The position numbers were made by a program, and so were the translations under genes. This document shows, one piece after another, positions 9,253 to 17,950 of a stretch of DNA of 64,000 bases. The first letter of the stretch is position 1. Every line of letters starts with the position of its first letter. Source of the stretch: UBA9647 sp049522195 (lineage in GTDB: Bacteria; Bacteroidota; Ignavibacteria; UBA10030); assembly GCA_049522195.1 (NCBI GenBank), contig JBEKOB010000006.1, positions 1 through 64,000 of the forward strand, written 5' to 3'. Under the pieces are notes generated by a model. It did not search any database. It worked only from the letters and a program-made list of their open reading frames with translations, and was not told the DNA's origin.

Positions 9253-9288
9253 GTTTATCCTATAGAAGTGAGGATGTTCTCCGACAGA
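9234..9288 (+). repeat. 55-bp repeat, copy 2
   Basis: Second copy of the 8820-8874 repeat, differing at three positions and sharing the KLLRK-stop codons and the 36 bp that follow. Confidence 0.9.
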
Positions 9289-9314
9289 CTATCTTTCGGA
9301 GAGGACTCATGTCC

Positions 9315-9359
9315 GATCCCGTTGTACGGGATCCCGGAAAGCGGGACAGTTCAACTGTC
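9315..9359. repeat. Three consecutive perfect hairpins
   Basis: GATCCCGT/ACGGGATC (9315-9333, 3-base loop), TCCCG/CGGGA (9332-9346) and GACAGT/ACTGTC (9345-9359, 3-base loop) lie end to end just past the symporter stop codon. There is no T run. It could stabilise the 3' end of the thiamine operon transcript or be a dispersed repeat; AAGCGGGACA within it recurs at 34453. Confidence 0.65.
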
Positions 9360-9370
9360 GGGCAACAGGG

Positions 9371-10798
9371 TTAGTTCTTGTGCGACCCTTTCCCTTCTCT
9401 TTCCACCCTCCCCAATCCCCAAATTAACAACGAGATTATCAGCCCGGGATACATCGGCTCGATGCCGAACCAGTACGCCGGACTCCCATCAACGAAATTC
9501 AATTGGCCGTAGATGAGCCAGATCGTCGAAAAGCTCCAGCCCAGGAGCATCGCCCAAAACCCATATCGCGGCGGAATGTGCAGCGGCTCAAAGTAGCTTG
9601 CCATGAGCGGGACGAGAAGACCCGGGACAATCGCAGTTCCTATCGCATACCATATCTTGACCACGGAGGGGACCTCCAGGGCAAGAATGATCGAAAAGAT
9701 CGCAGATAGAACCAATCCGATTTGAGTCCATTTGTGTATGGTCGCTGCGCGGCTCTCGACACTTTGATCTGTTCTCCATCGACCTACGATATCCCGACCG
9801 ATCGTCGAAGCGGAGATGAACATAAGACTGCTCAGTGTCGACATGATAGTCGCGAGCATCCCAATATAGAAGAGCCCTTTTGCAATCGGGGGCAAGGTGA
9901 GCTCAGCAAGCAACGGATAGGAGAATGCAGGATTGGGCAGATCGGGAAGAGCGGCGCGGGCGTAGAGTCCAGCCATGCTTGTCATGAAATCGAAGAAGAA
10001 CCAGAACGGAATGGAGATGAGGATTCCCCTTTGTGCCGTCTTTCCGTCTTTGGCCGCATAGCAGCGCTGGTGAAACGCAGGGTCGACAAGCGTCCAGAGA
10101 GCAATGAAAAACCAGACCGCGATAAACTGCCAGCTGTTTCCCCCATTCCACGCGAGGTGAAGCGGAGGAACATGCGTCGCAATGTACTCCCACCCTCCCA
10201 GCTTGAAATAAGCGAACGGGAGTATCATCGCGAATCCAAGGAACATCAACACGAACTCGAGTGCATTTGCCCAAACATCGGATCTGAATCCACCCCAGTA
10301 GAGATAGCATATCGTCAGAACGGTTGTAGCTGTGACGCTTGTGACCAGGTCCAAACCGAAAACGAGCTGGATCAGAATTCCAACCATCAACACATATGCC
10401 GCTGGGGTAATCAGAACAAAGGTGAGGAGGCCGCCAAGGAGAGCGGTCTTCCTATCATAGGAAGCCTCGAGCTTGTCTGGGATTGTCAGGTGGTTCGTCG
10501 CACGGATACGTTTTGCGAGCAGCAAGGCAAACAAGAGCGCAAAGACGTAATACGGAACGCCGAACACCACCCAATTCGAAATCCCGTATCGGTACGAGAA
10601 TTCTCCCACCCCAAGGATTCCACCGTACCACGTAGACACCAACGTCGCGACGAACATCGGCAACGTGAGTGTCCGACCAGCGAGAAAGAAATCCTCAGTA
10701 TCGTTTCTCCCGCGACGGACAGCCCGGAATCCGACGTAGACTACTGAAAGGAAATAGAGAACTATGAGAAGAGAATCGATGAAACCGAAGTGGACCAT
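9371..10798 (-). CDS. Sodium:solute symporter (SSS family), candidate thiamine or precursor transporter
   Basis: A 475-residue inner-membrane transporter with about 12-13 hydrophobic helices and SSS-family marks: the N-terminal DFFLAGR motif (about 36-42) and the conserved helices around ATLVSTWYGG and LFYIGMLATIMSTLSSLMF. It is the last gene of a minus-strand set headed by a TPP riboswitch, 15 bp after thiN, so it should be switched off by TPP together with thiamine pyrophosphokinase and the TonB receptor. That context points to import of thiamine or a pyrimidine precursor across the inner membrane, the place usually held by PnuT in related bacteria. SSS-type thiamine-regulated carriers (ThiV) have been proposed before. 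The substrate is inference; the family is clear. Confidence 0.88.
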   Translation of the reverse strand: MVHFGFIDSLLIVLYFLSVVYVGFRAVRRGRNDTEDFFLAGRTLTLPMFVATLVSTWYGGILGVGEFSYRYGISNWVVFGVPYYVFALLFALLLAKRIRATNHLTIPDKLEASYDRKTALLGGLLTFVLITPAAYVLMVGILIQLVFGLDLVTSVTATTVLTICYLYWGGFRSDVWANALEFVLMFLGFAMILPFAYFKLGGWEYIATHVPPLHLAWNGGNSWQFIAVWFFIALWTLVDPAFHQRCYAAKDGKTAQRGILISIPFWFFFDFMTSMAGLYARAALPDLPNPAFSYPLLAELTLPPIAKGLFYIGMLATIMSTLSSLMFISASTIGRDIVGRWRTDQSVESRAATIHKWTQIGLVLSAIFSIILALEVPSVVKIWYAIGTAIVPGLLVPLMASYFEPLHIPPRYGFWAMLLGWSFSTIWLIYGQLNFVDGSPAYWFGIEPMYPGLIISLLIWGLGRVEREGKGSHKN

Positions 10799-10813
10799 CT
10801 GAGGGTATCGTGG

Positions 10814-11440
10814 TCAGGCAAAGAGTTTAAAGAGAAGCAGATGGCCTTTTTTGACTTTGATGCTTACCGGAGAGTTGACGACAACGTTGCTGGTCCCTTC
10901 GCGAACTCCAAGTTCAAGCGCTTCACCTTCCAGCGCATATCTGAGTCCTTCCGTGACGATCCCCTCACAGCGACTCAAGGGGATGAGGGAAACGATAGCC
11001 CCCTTTTTTGCTTCAAACCTCAGCTCGCGGCCGATGTAAGAGATTTCTCCCAGGTCGTCGATAAATCGGATGATAGCGTCAGGGTAGTACTTCGCCAGCA
11101 CACCAAGGTTTCCAACCGAATGGTCTATCCTCTTGCCGGTCGCACCGACAACCGTAATGTGGTCATATTTCGCTTTGATGGCCCAGACAATTGCCTTTTC
11201 CAGGTCGGTGGTCTCATCGTCCCGGTCCTCGTGTGTGGGCACTCTGTGAAACCTCACGTGGGCCTCGGCATGGATTGAATCAAGGTCCCCAACGATCGCA
11301 TCCGGAACGATCCCGAATTTCAAAGCAATGTTGGCCCCTCCGTCTGCACAGATGATGATGTTCGCCTCCCTGGCGAGGGACTGCAAGCGTTGTTTCTTCG
11401 GCGGTTCGCCGTTTGCGATTACGAGGGCTCGTTTTGCCAT
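10814..11440 (-). CDS. thiN: Thiamine pyrophosphokinase
   Basis: Transfers pyrophosphate from ATP to thiamine, giving thiamine diphosphate directly. The 208-residue protein has the family motifs in order: CADGGAN (about 31-37), VGDLDSI (about 49-56), the acidic DDETTDLEKA (about 73-83), and GATGKRIDHSVGN (about 98-111) for the thiamine pocket. It lies 45 bp after the TonB receptor and 15 bp before the symporter, downstream of a TPP riboswitch, the classic salvage arrangement. No good Shine-Dalgarno is visible before the ATG. Function is strongly supported by both motif and context. Confidence 0.95.
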   Translation of the reverse strand: MAKRALVIANGEPPKKQRLQSLAREANIIICADGGANIALKFGIVPDAIVGDLDSIHAEAHVRFHRVPTHEDRDDETTDLEKAIVWAIKAKYDHITVVGATGKRIDHSVGNLGVLAKYYPDAIIRFIDDLGEISYIGRELRFEAKKGAIVSLIPLSRCEGIVTEGLRYALEGEALELGVREGTSNVVVNSPVSIKVKKGHLLLFKLFA

Positions 11441-11485
11441 GGTGGTATCAGGAGGTAAGCAGCGGTGCTTTTCATTGCATTCAAA

Positions 11486-13933
11486 TTACAAATCAAACTT
11501 CAGAGAGGCAAAGAAGTTGCGTTCAGCTGCGGGATAGAATTCATCACTTTCCCCATTAGCCGCATAGATTCTGTTGAAAAGATTATTTGCATGGACACTC
11601 ATCTCCACAGATTGAACCAGCGGGGCAAGCGGTAACCTGTACGCCAGGGATGCTTGTGCTACCGTGTAAGCACTGATTGTTCGCGCTGGATCAGTCTTTC
11701 CATTCCCGGAGTTTTGGAAATTGTCAGAATAGAACTCACCTACGTGCTGGAGTGAAAGCGATGCTGTGAATCCTCCGCTGCGGTACGTTGCGCGGGCATT
11801 GGCAAGGAAGTCGGGAAATCCCGCGAGATTATTCCCGTCGAGGGAAACCCTCGTCGAACCGTCGAACACTGAGTATCGTACCAACCTGTTCTTGCTCCAG
11901 GTGGCGTTTGCCTGAATCTCGATTCCATCGAAAAACCGGCCCACGGCAGTCAACTCAAGTCCCTGATGAAGAGTCTTGTCGGCATTCCCGGTGACGGGGA
12001 TACCAAAGCGATCGAGCTGTCCTTGATTAATGATCTCGTCGTTAAAACTCATATAGAATAGACTCGCCGTGACGTGAAATCTCTCTGAACTATACCCGCC
12101 TCCGAGCTCCACATCGACGAGAGCTTCAGGTTTCACGAGTGGATTGGAAAAATCGTAGGCACCGTTCGCGAGTGTCTTGAATTGCGGAGTGACCGGCCCC
12201 CACGAGTCGGGTGTGCTTGCCTCTGCGGCATTATACAGGTTCGTGAGCCTTGGCTCCCGGGACGTTCGGGAGATTTGCGTATAGAGGTTGATCTTCTCGT
12301 CGACATTGTAGTTGAGTCCGGCCCGCGGGTTCAAGAAATTGTAGGGGACGGAAAAGTCTGTATTCAGATATTTCTCATCGTGAAGCCGGTACCGGCTATA
12401 CGCGTACTGCAGGTCGAGCTGGAGAGTCAGATCGGGACGAAGGGCATAGAGTTCATGGGCGTAGAGAGAAACGATGTCCTTTGCTCCTCGATACTCGTAG
12501 TAGTGATATTCCGGAGTAACACCTGCCGGCAGGTTCTCTCCCCAGCGGAGCGCGCCCCAATGCACCGACCGGTGAATCCGGAATTCAGCACCGACCGTTA
12601 GCTCTCCGCCAGAATGCCGGATGCTCGCTCGCGGCAACCAACCATACTGCTTGTTCCCCACCCAGGCGCGTATCAGAGCATTGGGAATGTAGAGGGTGTC
12701 CGGATCGCCGGAGACCGCAAATCCGTTTTGAGGAGTGAGACGGAAATAGGAATAGGGAGCCCATGAACCGTCGTAGTCAAAGAATCCATCGCCGGTCACA
12801 AGGAAGAGGGCATTGTTCAGCGTAACGTTGTCCGAAATGCGCCATTCGTGCAAAAGCTCATAATGGGGCTGACTGAAGTTTTCGATCTCTTCAGGGCGCT
12901 GGATGGGATTCTGCCGCCTCCTCTGTGAGTCCGATGAGTAGGCATCTTCACGGGCGATGCCATAATATGCGAGGTGATCGGCCACTGGTCCGCCGTAGAA
13001 ATTCAGCTGTGTCGTCATTGACTCGTCATACCGGGTAGCACCCAGGAAATAGCTGGAAAAATCGGTCCAGGAATTCATCCGGTATCCATCGCTCAATATC
13101 CGCGACAGGCGTCCATACAATTGATATTTCCCGCCAACGAGTCCTGAATTGACTGCAACGGAATACTTCCGCGTATTGTATGATCCATATCCAGAATAGA
13201 CATCGATGCCGGGAGTCTTCGAGTAACTCGACGTAATGAGGTTGACCGATCCACCGATGGCAGGGGGACCGTAGAACGCACTTCCAGCGCCCCGCTGTAC
13301 CTGAATATCCTGAAGGTTTGCAGCGAGGTCGGGAAAATCGAGCCAATAGACGTCGTGATCCTCAGGATCATTCTGCGGAATGCCATTGACCATCACAGAG
13401 ATGCGGCGCTGATCGAAACCCCTAATGGTGAGGTAGTTGTAACCAATCCCATTGCCGCTTTCTGAATAGAAGGTCGTTGAGGGTAGCTCGGAGAGAAGTA
13501 AAGGAATATCCTGCGTTGAATACCGTTCCGCGAGGTCACGGGAGGTTAACGTTGAAAAGGCCACCGGGTTGGAACGCTCCCGTGCGCGTGTTGCCGAAAC
13601 CACGATGGTTTGCCCGGGGAGCACCGTTTGCTCGAGCAGTGCATCAAGGGTTGTGGTCTCACCTGAACGAACCGTGACCTGCAGCGTCTGTGGTGTATAC
13701 CCGATGAAGCTCACTCGTAGCAGATAGGACCCGGCGGGGATGTGAGCCAGTCGAAAGGAACCGTCCTTGCCCGCATTCACGCCTGAGCTTGTCCCCTGAA
13801 GCAGAATGTTAGCTGCCTCGAGCGGTCTCCGTGTTTCCGAATCACGCACAGTACCTTGAATTATTCCAGTCTCCTGCCCAAACGCACACACAACTGTCAC
13901 GGCGAGTGCAGCGAGAATCATCCGGTATCGCAT
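11486..13933 (-). CDS. TonB-dependent outer-membrane receptor, thiamine-regulated
   Basis: An 815-residue outer-membrane active transporter. It has a signal peptide (about 1-19, ending AFGQ), then a carboxypeptidase-regulatory-like beta domain (about 24-108, GTVRDSETRRPLEAANI), a plug domain (about 115-235, including the TIRGFD and NGIPQND stretches) and a long beta-barrel ending in aromatic FASLKFDL. It is the first gene after the TPP riboswitch, with GGAGG right before the ATG. Because expression is tied to TPP and thiN follows, the cargo is most likely thiamine or its phosphates. No SusD-like partner is adjacent, so it is not a glycan SusC. The cargo assignment is inference from regulation. 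Confidence 0.92.
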   Translation of the reverse strand: MRYRMILAALAVTVVCAFGQETGIIQGTVRDSETRRPLEAANILLQGTSSGVNAGKDGSFRLAHIPAGSYLLRVSFIGYTPQTLQVTVRSGETTTLDALLEQTVLPGQTIVVSATRARERSNPVAFSTLTSRDLAERYSTQDIPLLLSELPSTTFYSESGNGIGYNYLTIRGFDQRRISVMVNGIPQNDPEDHDVYWLDFPDLAANLQDIQVQRGAGSAFYGPPAIGGSVNLITSSYSKTPGIDVYSGYGSYNTRKYSVAVNSGLVGGKYQLYGRLSRILSDGYRMNSWTDFSSYFLGATRYDESMTTQLNFYGGPVADHLAYYGIAREDAYSSDSQRRRQNPIQRPEEIENFSQPHYELLHEWRISDNVTLNNALFLVTGDGFFDYDGSWAPYSYFRLTPQNGFAVSGDPDTLYIPNALIRAWVGNKQYGWLPRASIRHSGGELTVGAEFRIHRSVHWGALRWGENLPAGVTPEYHYYEYRGAKDIVSLYAHELYALRPDLTLQLDLQYAYSRYRLHDEKYLNTDFSVPYNFLNPRAGLNYNVDEKINLYTQISRTSREPRLTNLYNAAEASTPDSWGPVTPQFKTLANGAYDFSNPLVKPEALVDVELGGGYSSERFHVTASLFYMSFNDEIINQGQLDRFGIPVTGNADKTLHQGLELTAVGRFFDGIEIQANATWSKNRLVRYSVFDGSTRVSLDGNNLAGFPDFLANARATYRSGGFTASLSLQHVGEFYSDNFQNSGNGKTDPARTISAYTVAQASLAYRLPLAPLVQSVEMSVHANNLFNRIYAANGESDEFYPAAERNFFASLKFDL

Positions 13934-13947
13934 ACCATCCTCCGCAC

Positions 13948-13993
13948 AAAAAAAAGGCCATTTTCCATTCGAGAGCTACCATGGAAAACGGCC
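13948..13993 (-). terminator. Riboswitch expression-platform terminator
   Basis: On the minus strand a 13-bp stem (13981-13993 with 13956-13968, one G.T pair) with a 12-base loop is followed by eight T residues (13955-13948). It sits between the TPP aptamer and the receptor start codon, as expected for a switch that ends transcription when TPP is bound. Confidence 0.9.
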
Positions 13994-14009
13994 GCAGAAG
14001 AATAAACCT

Positions 14010-14112
14010 GTTTCCCGTTTTCCTTCGCTGGTATTACCCAGTTCAGGTTCGGAGGGTCTGCTCTCAGCGTCCTGCCCCGATGAGTCGAGACGGGATGCAC
14101 CCCTAACGGAAC
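14010..14112 (-). promoter_or_regulatory. TPP (thiamine) riboswitch
   Basis: Read on the minus strand, the THI-box elements occur in the right order: AGGGGTGC (14104-14097), CTGAGA near 14067, GAACCTGA followed by GGGTAATACCAGCGAAGG, all hallmark aptamer bases. The outer P1 stem forms between CCGTT (14109-14105) and AACGG (14019-14015). It controls the TonB receptor, thiN and symporter genes through the terminator downstream. Confidence 0.96.
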
Positions 14113-14286
14113 GTATCTTGTCGCTGTTGAAAAAGAACTACTTCAATATACACGCTCTGGGAGAACTTGTCAAGCATACTGAATTGATTCTGCGTGAACT
14201 CCTTGCCTGCTACTCATTTTTTGTCTATTTTCATCAGCACGAACAAACGCGATCTGTTGTACCATCCCAGGCAGACTGTTCCTTCT

Positions 14287-15111
14287 ATGAATCTTTCAGT
14301 CGAGAACCTCCAATTTCATTATCCCGGTGTTCCGGTTCTCCGCGATATCTCCTTCAACGTCCCGGCCGGAGATTTCCTCAGCCTGCTGGGTCCAAACGGC
14401 TCTGGAAAATCAACGCTCCTTCGCCTTCTCGATCGGATCCTTCTTCCTCGGGCTGGATCGATCACGCTGGATGGTCGTGCTCTTTCCACGTACAGTCGTC
14501 GTGATCTTGCCAGAATAATAGCTTACGTCCCGCAGGACACGCTTTGGGTTTTCCCATATACAGTCCTCGAGGTCGTATTGATGGGCCGGTCACCGCACGT
14601 CGGCCGGTCGGGATTCGAGAATCAGCAGGATCTGGACATTGCGTGGGAGATGATGCGGCTTACCGATATTGATCATCTTGCCGACAAGCTCATCACCGCC
14701 ATATCCGGTGGCGAACGGCAACGGGTGTTGATTGCTCGTGCTCTGAGCCAGAAGCCGGAGATTCTTCTTCTCGATGAACCCAACGCTCATCTCGACATCA
14801 ATCACCAGGTCGAGATCTTTCAGATTCTGCAGGAACAAAACGAAGAGCACCATCTCACCATCGTCTCTGTTTCACACGATCTAAATCTGGCTGCGGCGTT
14901 CAGCAAACGCGCCCTGCTTCTTGGTGAGCCCGGAACCGAGGGATCGACCATGTTCGCTATCGGTCTGCCCCGTGAGGTCCTCACCGAATCAACCATTGAA
15001 CGGGTCTATAAGACCCCTGTACTCGTCGATCAGCTTCCCTCTTCCTCGACGCTCCGGATTTCACTGCTTCCCGTGACTTCGCGAAGAGCATCCAGGCAAG
15101 GCAAAGGTTGA
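14287..15111 (+). CDS. ABC transporter ATP-binding protein, iron-siderophore/cobalamin type
   Basis: Cytoplasmic ATPase subunit of a FecE/BtuD-like importer, 274 aa. Walker A GPNGSGKS is at 35-42, the Q-loop glutamine at 83, signature ISGGERQ at 139-145 (ISGGE in place of LSGGQ), Walker B ILLLDEP at 159-165 and the switch histidine near 197. The ATG at 14287 is chosen because it starts the first beta strand; upstream residues from 14194 are not family-like. No permease or binding-protein gene is next to it, so it must serve components coded elsewhere. It diverges from the TPP-regulated operon and is followed 56 bp later by nusB. Substrate not determinable. Confidence 0.9.
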   Translation: MNLSVENLQFHYPGVPVLRDISFNVPAGDFLSLLGPNGSGKSTLLRLLDRILLPRAGSITLDGRALSTYSRRDLARIIAYVPQDTLWVFPYTVLEVVLMGRSPHVGRSGFENQQDLDIAWEMMRLTDIDHLADKLITAISGGERQRVLIARALSQKPEILLLDEPNAHLDINHQVEIFQILQEQNEEHHLTIVSVSHDLNLAAAFSKRALLLGEPGTEGSTMFAIGLPREVLTESTIERVYKTPVLVDQLPSSSTLRISLLPVTSRRASRQGKG

Positions 15112-15167
15112 AGGTACTGCGAGAATACGCATAGCAGAGGAATTCTGTTTTCCGGATCGAGCCACCT

Positions 15168-15644
15168 ATGTCCACCCGTCGCCGACAGATACGAGAAAAA
15201 GTGCTGCAAGGATTGTATGCATTCGAGCTTTCCCATGAGCCGGTCGAGCTGATCCTCGATACCATCGTGGGGGGACTGAAGAAGGAACCGGAAATCTTCG
15301 ACCTCGCAAAGACCCTTTTTCTCAAGGTGATCGAGACCAAAGACGAGATCGACATGCTCATTAAGAGCCGGGTGGCAAACTGGGAATTCGGCCGGCTTGC
15401 CGTCATCGACAAGATCATACTCCGTATCAGCATCTGCGAACTCCTGTATTTTGACGACATTCCGCCCAAAGTTTCCATCAACGAAGCTATTGAAATCGCC
15501 CGGCGCTACAGTACCGAAAAGAGCGACAAGTTCGTCAACGGGGTTCTTGATTCGATACTGGACGATCTGAAGAAGTCAGGCCGGATAAAGAAATCCGGAC
15601 GCGGCCTCGTCGAATCATCGACAAAGAAAAATCCTGCACAGTAG
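15168..15644 (+). CDS. nusB: Transcription antitermination factor NusB
   Basis: All-helical RNA-binding factor that, with NusE, binds boxA in rRNA leaders and promotes antitermination. The 158-residue protein shows the N-terminal RRRQIREKVLQGLYAFELS, central NWEFGRLAVIDKIILRISICELLYFDDIPPKV split over helices, and NEAIEIARRYSTEKSDKFVNGVLD, all strongly conserved in NusB. A basic, disordered-looking tail (about 140-158) follows. It ends 9 bp before the UMF1 transporter gene, so the two may be cotranscribed. Confidence 0.96.
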   Translation: MSTRRRQIREKVLQGLYAFELSHEPVELILDTIVGGLKKEPEIFDLAKTLFLKVIETKDEIDMLIKSRVANWEFGRLAVIDKIILRISICELLYFDDIPPKVSINEAIEIARRYSTEKSDKFVNGVLDSILDDLKKSGRIKKSGRGLVESSTKKNPAQ

Positions 15645-15653
15645 ACGCTCACG

Positions 15654-16943
15654 ATGTCCACACCTCCTGCTTCGGTCTCCGGACTGCAATCGCCTTTCTA
15701 CTCCCGCGGTAAGATTTTTGCGTGGACCCTCTTCGACTTCGCCAACACGGCGTATTCAGTCATCATTGTTACCGTCATTTTCTCGACTTACTTCACAAAC
15801 ATGGTCGCGGGGGGTCAGCAGTGGCTATGGGGTCTGACTGTCAGCATCTCCATGATCCTTGCAGCAGCGATTAGTCCTCCTCTCGGAGCAGCTGCCGACT
15901 ACTCGCGCAACAAGAAGACTTTTCTTCTTCTCTTCACCATAACCAGCATTGTCTGCACTGCATTGATGTTCTATGTCCATACCGGCATGGTTCTCTTCGG
16001 CATGGTGCTTTTCGTGATCGCGAACATTGGTTTCGAGGGGGGAATCGTCTTCTACGACGCATTTCTCCCTAGCATTACCTCGCGCCGCTCGTACGGCCGG
16101 GTTTCGGGGTATGGATTCGCAATGGGCTACCTTGGTGCTCTTGCGGTCCTCTTCGTGGTCAACCTCATACTCCCCGATTCCCTTGATCCCAGCTACATTT
16201 TCTATGTTCGCTTGTCATTCGTAACAGCCGCGGCGTTCTTCCTTGTCTTTTCACTCCCCATGTTCCTCTGGGTGCCCGAACCGATGACCGAGACGAAGCA
16301 GCAAACCGCGATCATTCGGAGCGGCTTTGAGCAAGCATCGCGCACGCTGCGAGCTCTCTTCGTCGAACGAAGACACCCTTCGCTGGCGCGTTTTCTCATT
16401 GCCTTCTTCATTTATAACGATGCGATTCTTACAATCATCGCGTTTGCGGCAATCTTCGCGAAAAAAATGCTCCACATGAGTGATCGGGAGACGATAGTGT
16501 TCTTTGCAATCGTTCAGACAAGCGCGGTGGTTGGGTCGTTCCTCTTCGGTTTCGTCACGGATAAGATCGGTCCAAAGAAGACCATTACCATTACGCTGGT
16601 CATTTGGTTTGCGATTACCGTGGGAGCGTATTTTGTTACAACGGTATCGACATTCTATATCGTGGCACTGGGTGCCGGAACGGCCATCGGTTCTTCCCAG
16701 TCGGCAAGCAGAAGCCTGATGGCGCTCTTGACTCCAAAAGAGCGCGAGGCTGAGTTCTTTGGATTTTATGACGGGCTCTGCGGCAAAGCATCCGCCGCGG
16801 TGGGACCCACTGTGTATGGCATCATTGCGGACCTCACAAACCAGCGGATCGCTGTTCTCTTCATTAGCCTCTTTTTCCTGGCCGGATTGGTTCTGCTCCA
16901 GGGAGTCTCGGAACCGGAGCGAAAGGACACAAGGTCTGCCTAA
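15654..16943 (+). CDS. UMF1/Atg22-family major facilitator transporter
   Basis: A 429-residue inner-membrane protein with about 12 transmembrane helices. The opening FAWTLFDFANTAYSVII is diagnostic of the UMF1 (Vps22/Atg22-like) branch of the MFS, as is the conserved region FYDAFLPSI near residue 135. The last third contains GTAIGSSQSASRSLMA and a PKEREAEFFGFYDG loop typical of the family. Eukaryotic relatives export amino acids from vacuoles; bacterial substrates are mostly unknown. It sits between nusB and a PstS-like lipoprotein gene. Confidence 0.92.
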   Translation: MSTPPASVSGLQSPFYSRGKIFAWTLFDFANTAYSVIIVTVIFSTYFTNMVAGGQQWLWGLTVSISMILAAAISPPLGAAADYSRNKKTFLLLFTITSIVCTALMFYVHTGMVLFGMVLFVIANIGFEGGIVFYDAFLPSITSRRSYGRVSGYGFAMGYLGALAVLFVVNLILPDSLDPSYIFYVRLSFVTAAAFFLVFSLPMFLWVPEPMTETKQQTAIIRSGFEQASRTLRALFVERRHPSLARFLIAFFIYNDAILTIIAFAAIFAKKMLHMSDRETIVFFAIVQTSAVVGSFLFGFVTDKIGPKKTITITLVIWFAITVGAYFVTTVSTFYIVALGAGTAIGSSQSASRSLMALLTPKEREAEFFGFYDGLCGKASAAVGPTVYGIIADLTNQRIAVLFISLFFLAGLVLLQGVSEPERKDTRSA

Positions 16944-16959
16944 CATGGAGGAACACACC

Positions 16960-17898
16960 ATGAAATCAATCACCCTTGCTTTTCTTGGCTGCCTTGTACT
17001 TCTCATCGGGTGCTCCAAGGAAAAAAGTGAAACGAGCACGCGCGGCAATCTTCATGTGCTGATCGCCGAATCGACCCTGCCGGCGGCAATCGATGAGGTA
17101 AGAGAGTTTTTAGGCCTTCACTCCAGCGACGGCGCAAACATTGGCTACGAAGTCGTTTCTTCGGATCAGGCAATTCAACGCCTTGGCCAGGACTCGATCC
17201 GATTCGTGTTCATGGCCAGGCCGATGACCGCTGCTGAACGGCAGCGCCTGCCTCAAACCGACGGATACGAATTGAGCGAAGTGCTCATTGCCTATGATGC
17301 AATTGCCGTTGTAGCAAACGACAAAAATCCCGTCGCCAAACTGACAACCACGGAGCTGACCAAGATACTTTCAGGAGAGATCAATCGATGGGAGCAGCTC
17401 TCAAAGGCAAATGCGATGAAAGGAAAAATCGAGCTCGTTCTCCAGAATTCCTCTGATGTCACCGCGTTTATCGCAGCCCGCTTGCTTCAAAGCCAGAACC
17501 TGCGCAAGGATGCTCGCTTCACAAACTCAAGCCTCGGGACACTCCAATCAATCGGCACACAGCCTCTCGCCGTTGGCCTCGTTGGAGTCACATGGGTAGA
17601 CTCAGCCCATGCAGCGACGAAGGTTCTCGATATTGCTGAGAACCGGCAAACAACCGACACTACGTTTCGTGTTCCAACCGAGGCGTTTGGGAAATTCTTT
17701 TCCCCCCATCCGGCAAATGTCTACCGGTCGTACTACCCTTTGAAGCGTGCGATCTATGCGTATTGGTACGCACCCCTGGGAAGCCTTGCAAACGGATTCG
17801 GATTCTTTGTCTCACATGCAGATGGCCAACGGCTCTTCCTGAAGAGAAACATCGTGCCGGGGACTCAGCCGATCAAACTGAGAGGGGTTATTGAATAA
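16960..17898 (+). CDS. PstS-like substrate-binding lipoprotein
   Basis: A 312-residue exported protein with a lipobox (LLIGC, Cys18) and the PstS-type fold: an early LHVLIAESTLPAA strand, VANDKNPVAKLTTTELTKILSGEINRW in the middle (the characteristic phosphate-binding-protein motif), and VYRSYYPLKRAIYAYW near the end. Such proteins bind phosphate for the Pst ABC importer, but no pstCAB genes are adjacent. The ATG at 16960 is preferred because GGAGG lies 7 bp upstream; an in-frame ATG at 16945 overlaps that site. It is followed by a strong bidirectional terminator. The oxyanion specificity is inference. Confidence 0.88.
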   Translation: MKSITLAFLGCLVLLIGCSKEKSETSTRGNLHVLIAESTLPAAIDEVREFLGLHSSDGANIGYEVVSSDQAIQRLGQDSIRFVFMARPMTAAERQRLPQTDGYELSEVLIAYDAIAVVANDKNPVAKLTTTELTKILSGEINRWEQLSKANAMKGKIELVLQNSSDVTAFIAARLLQSQNLRKDARFTNSSLGTLQSIGTQPLAVGLVGVTWVDSAHAATKVLDIAENRQTTDTTFRVPTEAFGKFFSPHPANVYRSYYPLKRAIYAYWYAPLGSLANGFGFFVSHADGQRLFLKRNIVPGTQPIKLRGVIE

Positions 17899-17950
17899 AC
17901 GATGAGCTGAGGAAGGAAACGGGCGATTGGTGAATTGTCCGTTCGTACAA

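Larger units (their letters stand above)
8839..9370. other. Gene-free 532-bp interval with hairpins and repeats
   Basis: No credible coding sequence is seen on either strand. The interval holds two copies of a 55-bp repeat, a terminator-like hairpin, two REP-like GC-rich hairpins and a run of three perfect hairpins beside the symporter gene. It lies between the 3' ends of two convergent genes, where such elements usually collect. Confidence 0.8.

Noticed and set aside
9722..10747. 341-codon open frame on the plus strand
   Set aside because: Antisense shadow of the symporter gene; composition rich in R, E, S and C with no recognisable motif.
11486..13933. TonB receptor as a SusC-type glycan transporter
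   Set aside because: It follows a TPP riboswitch and precedes thiN, has no SusD neighbour and is 16 kb from the glycan genes.
16251..17048. 265-codon open frame on the minus strand
   Set aside because: Antisense to the UMF1 transporter and the PstS-like gene start; no motif.
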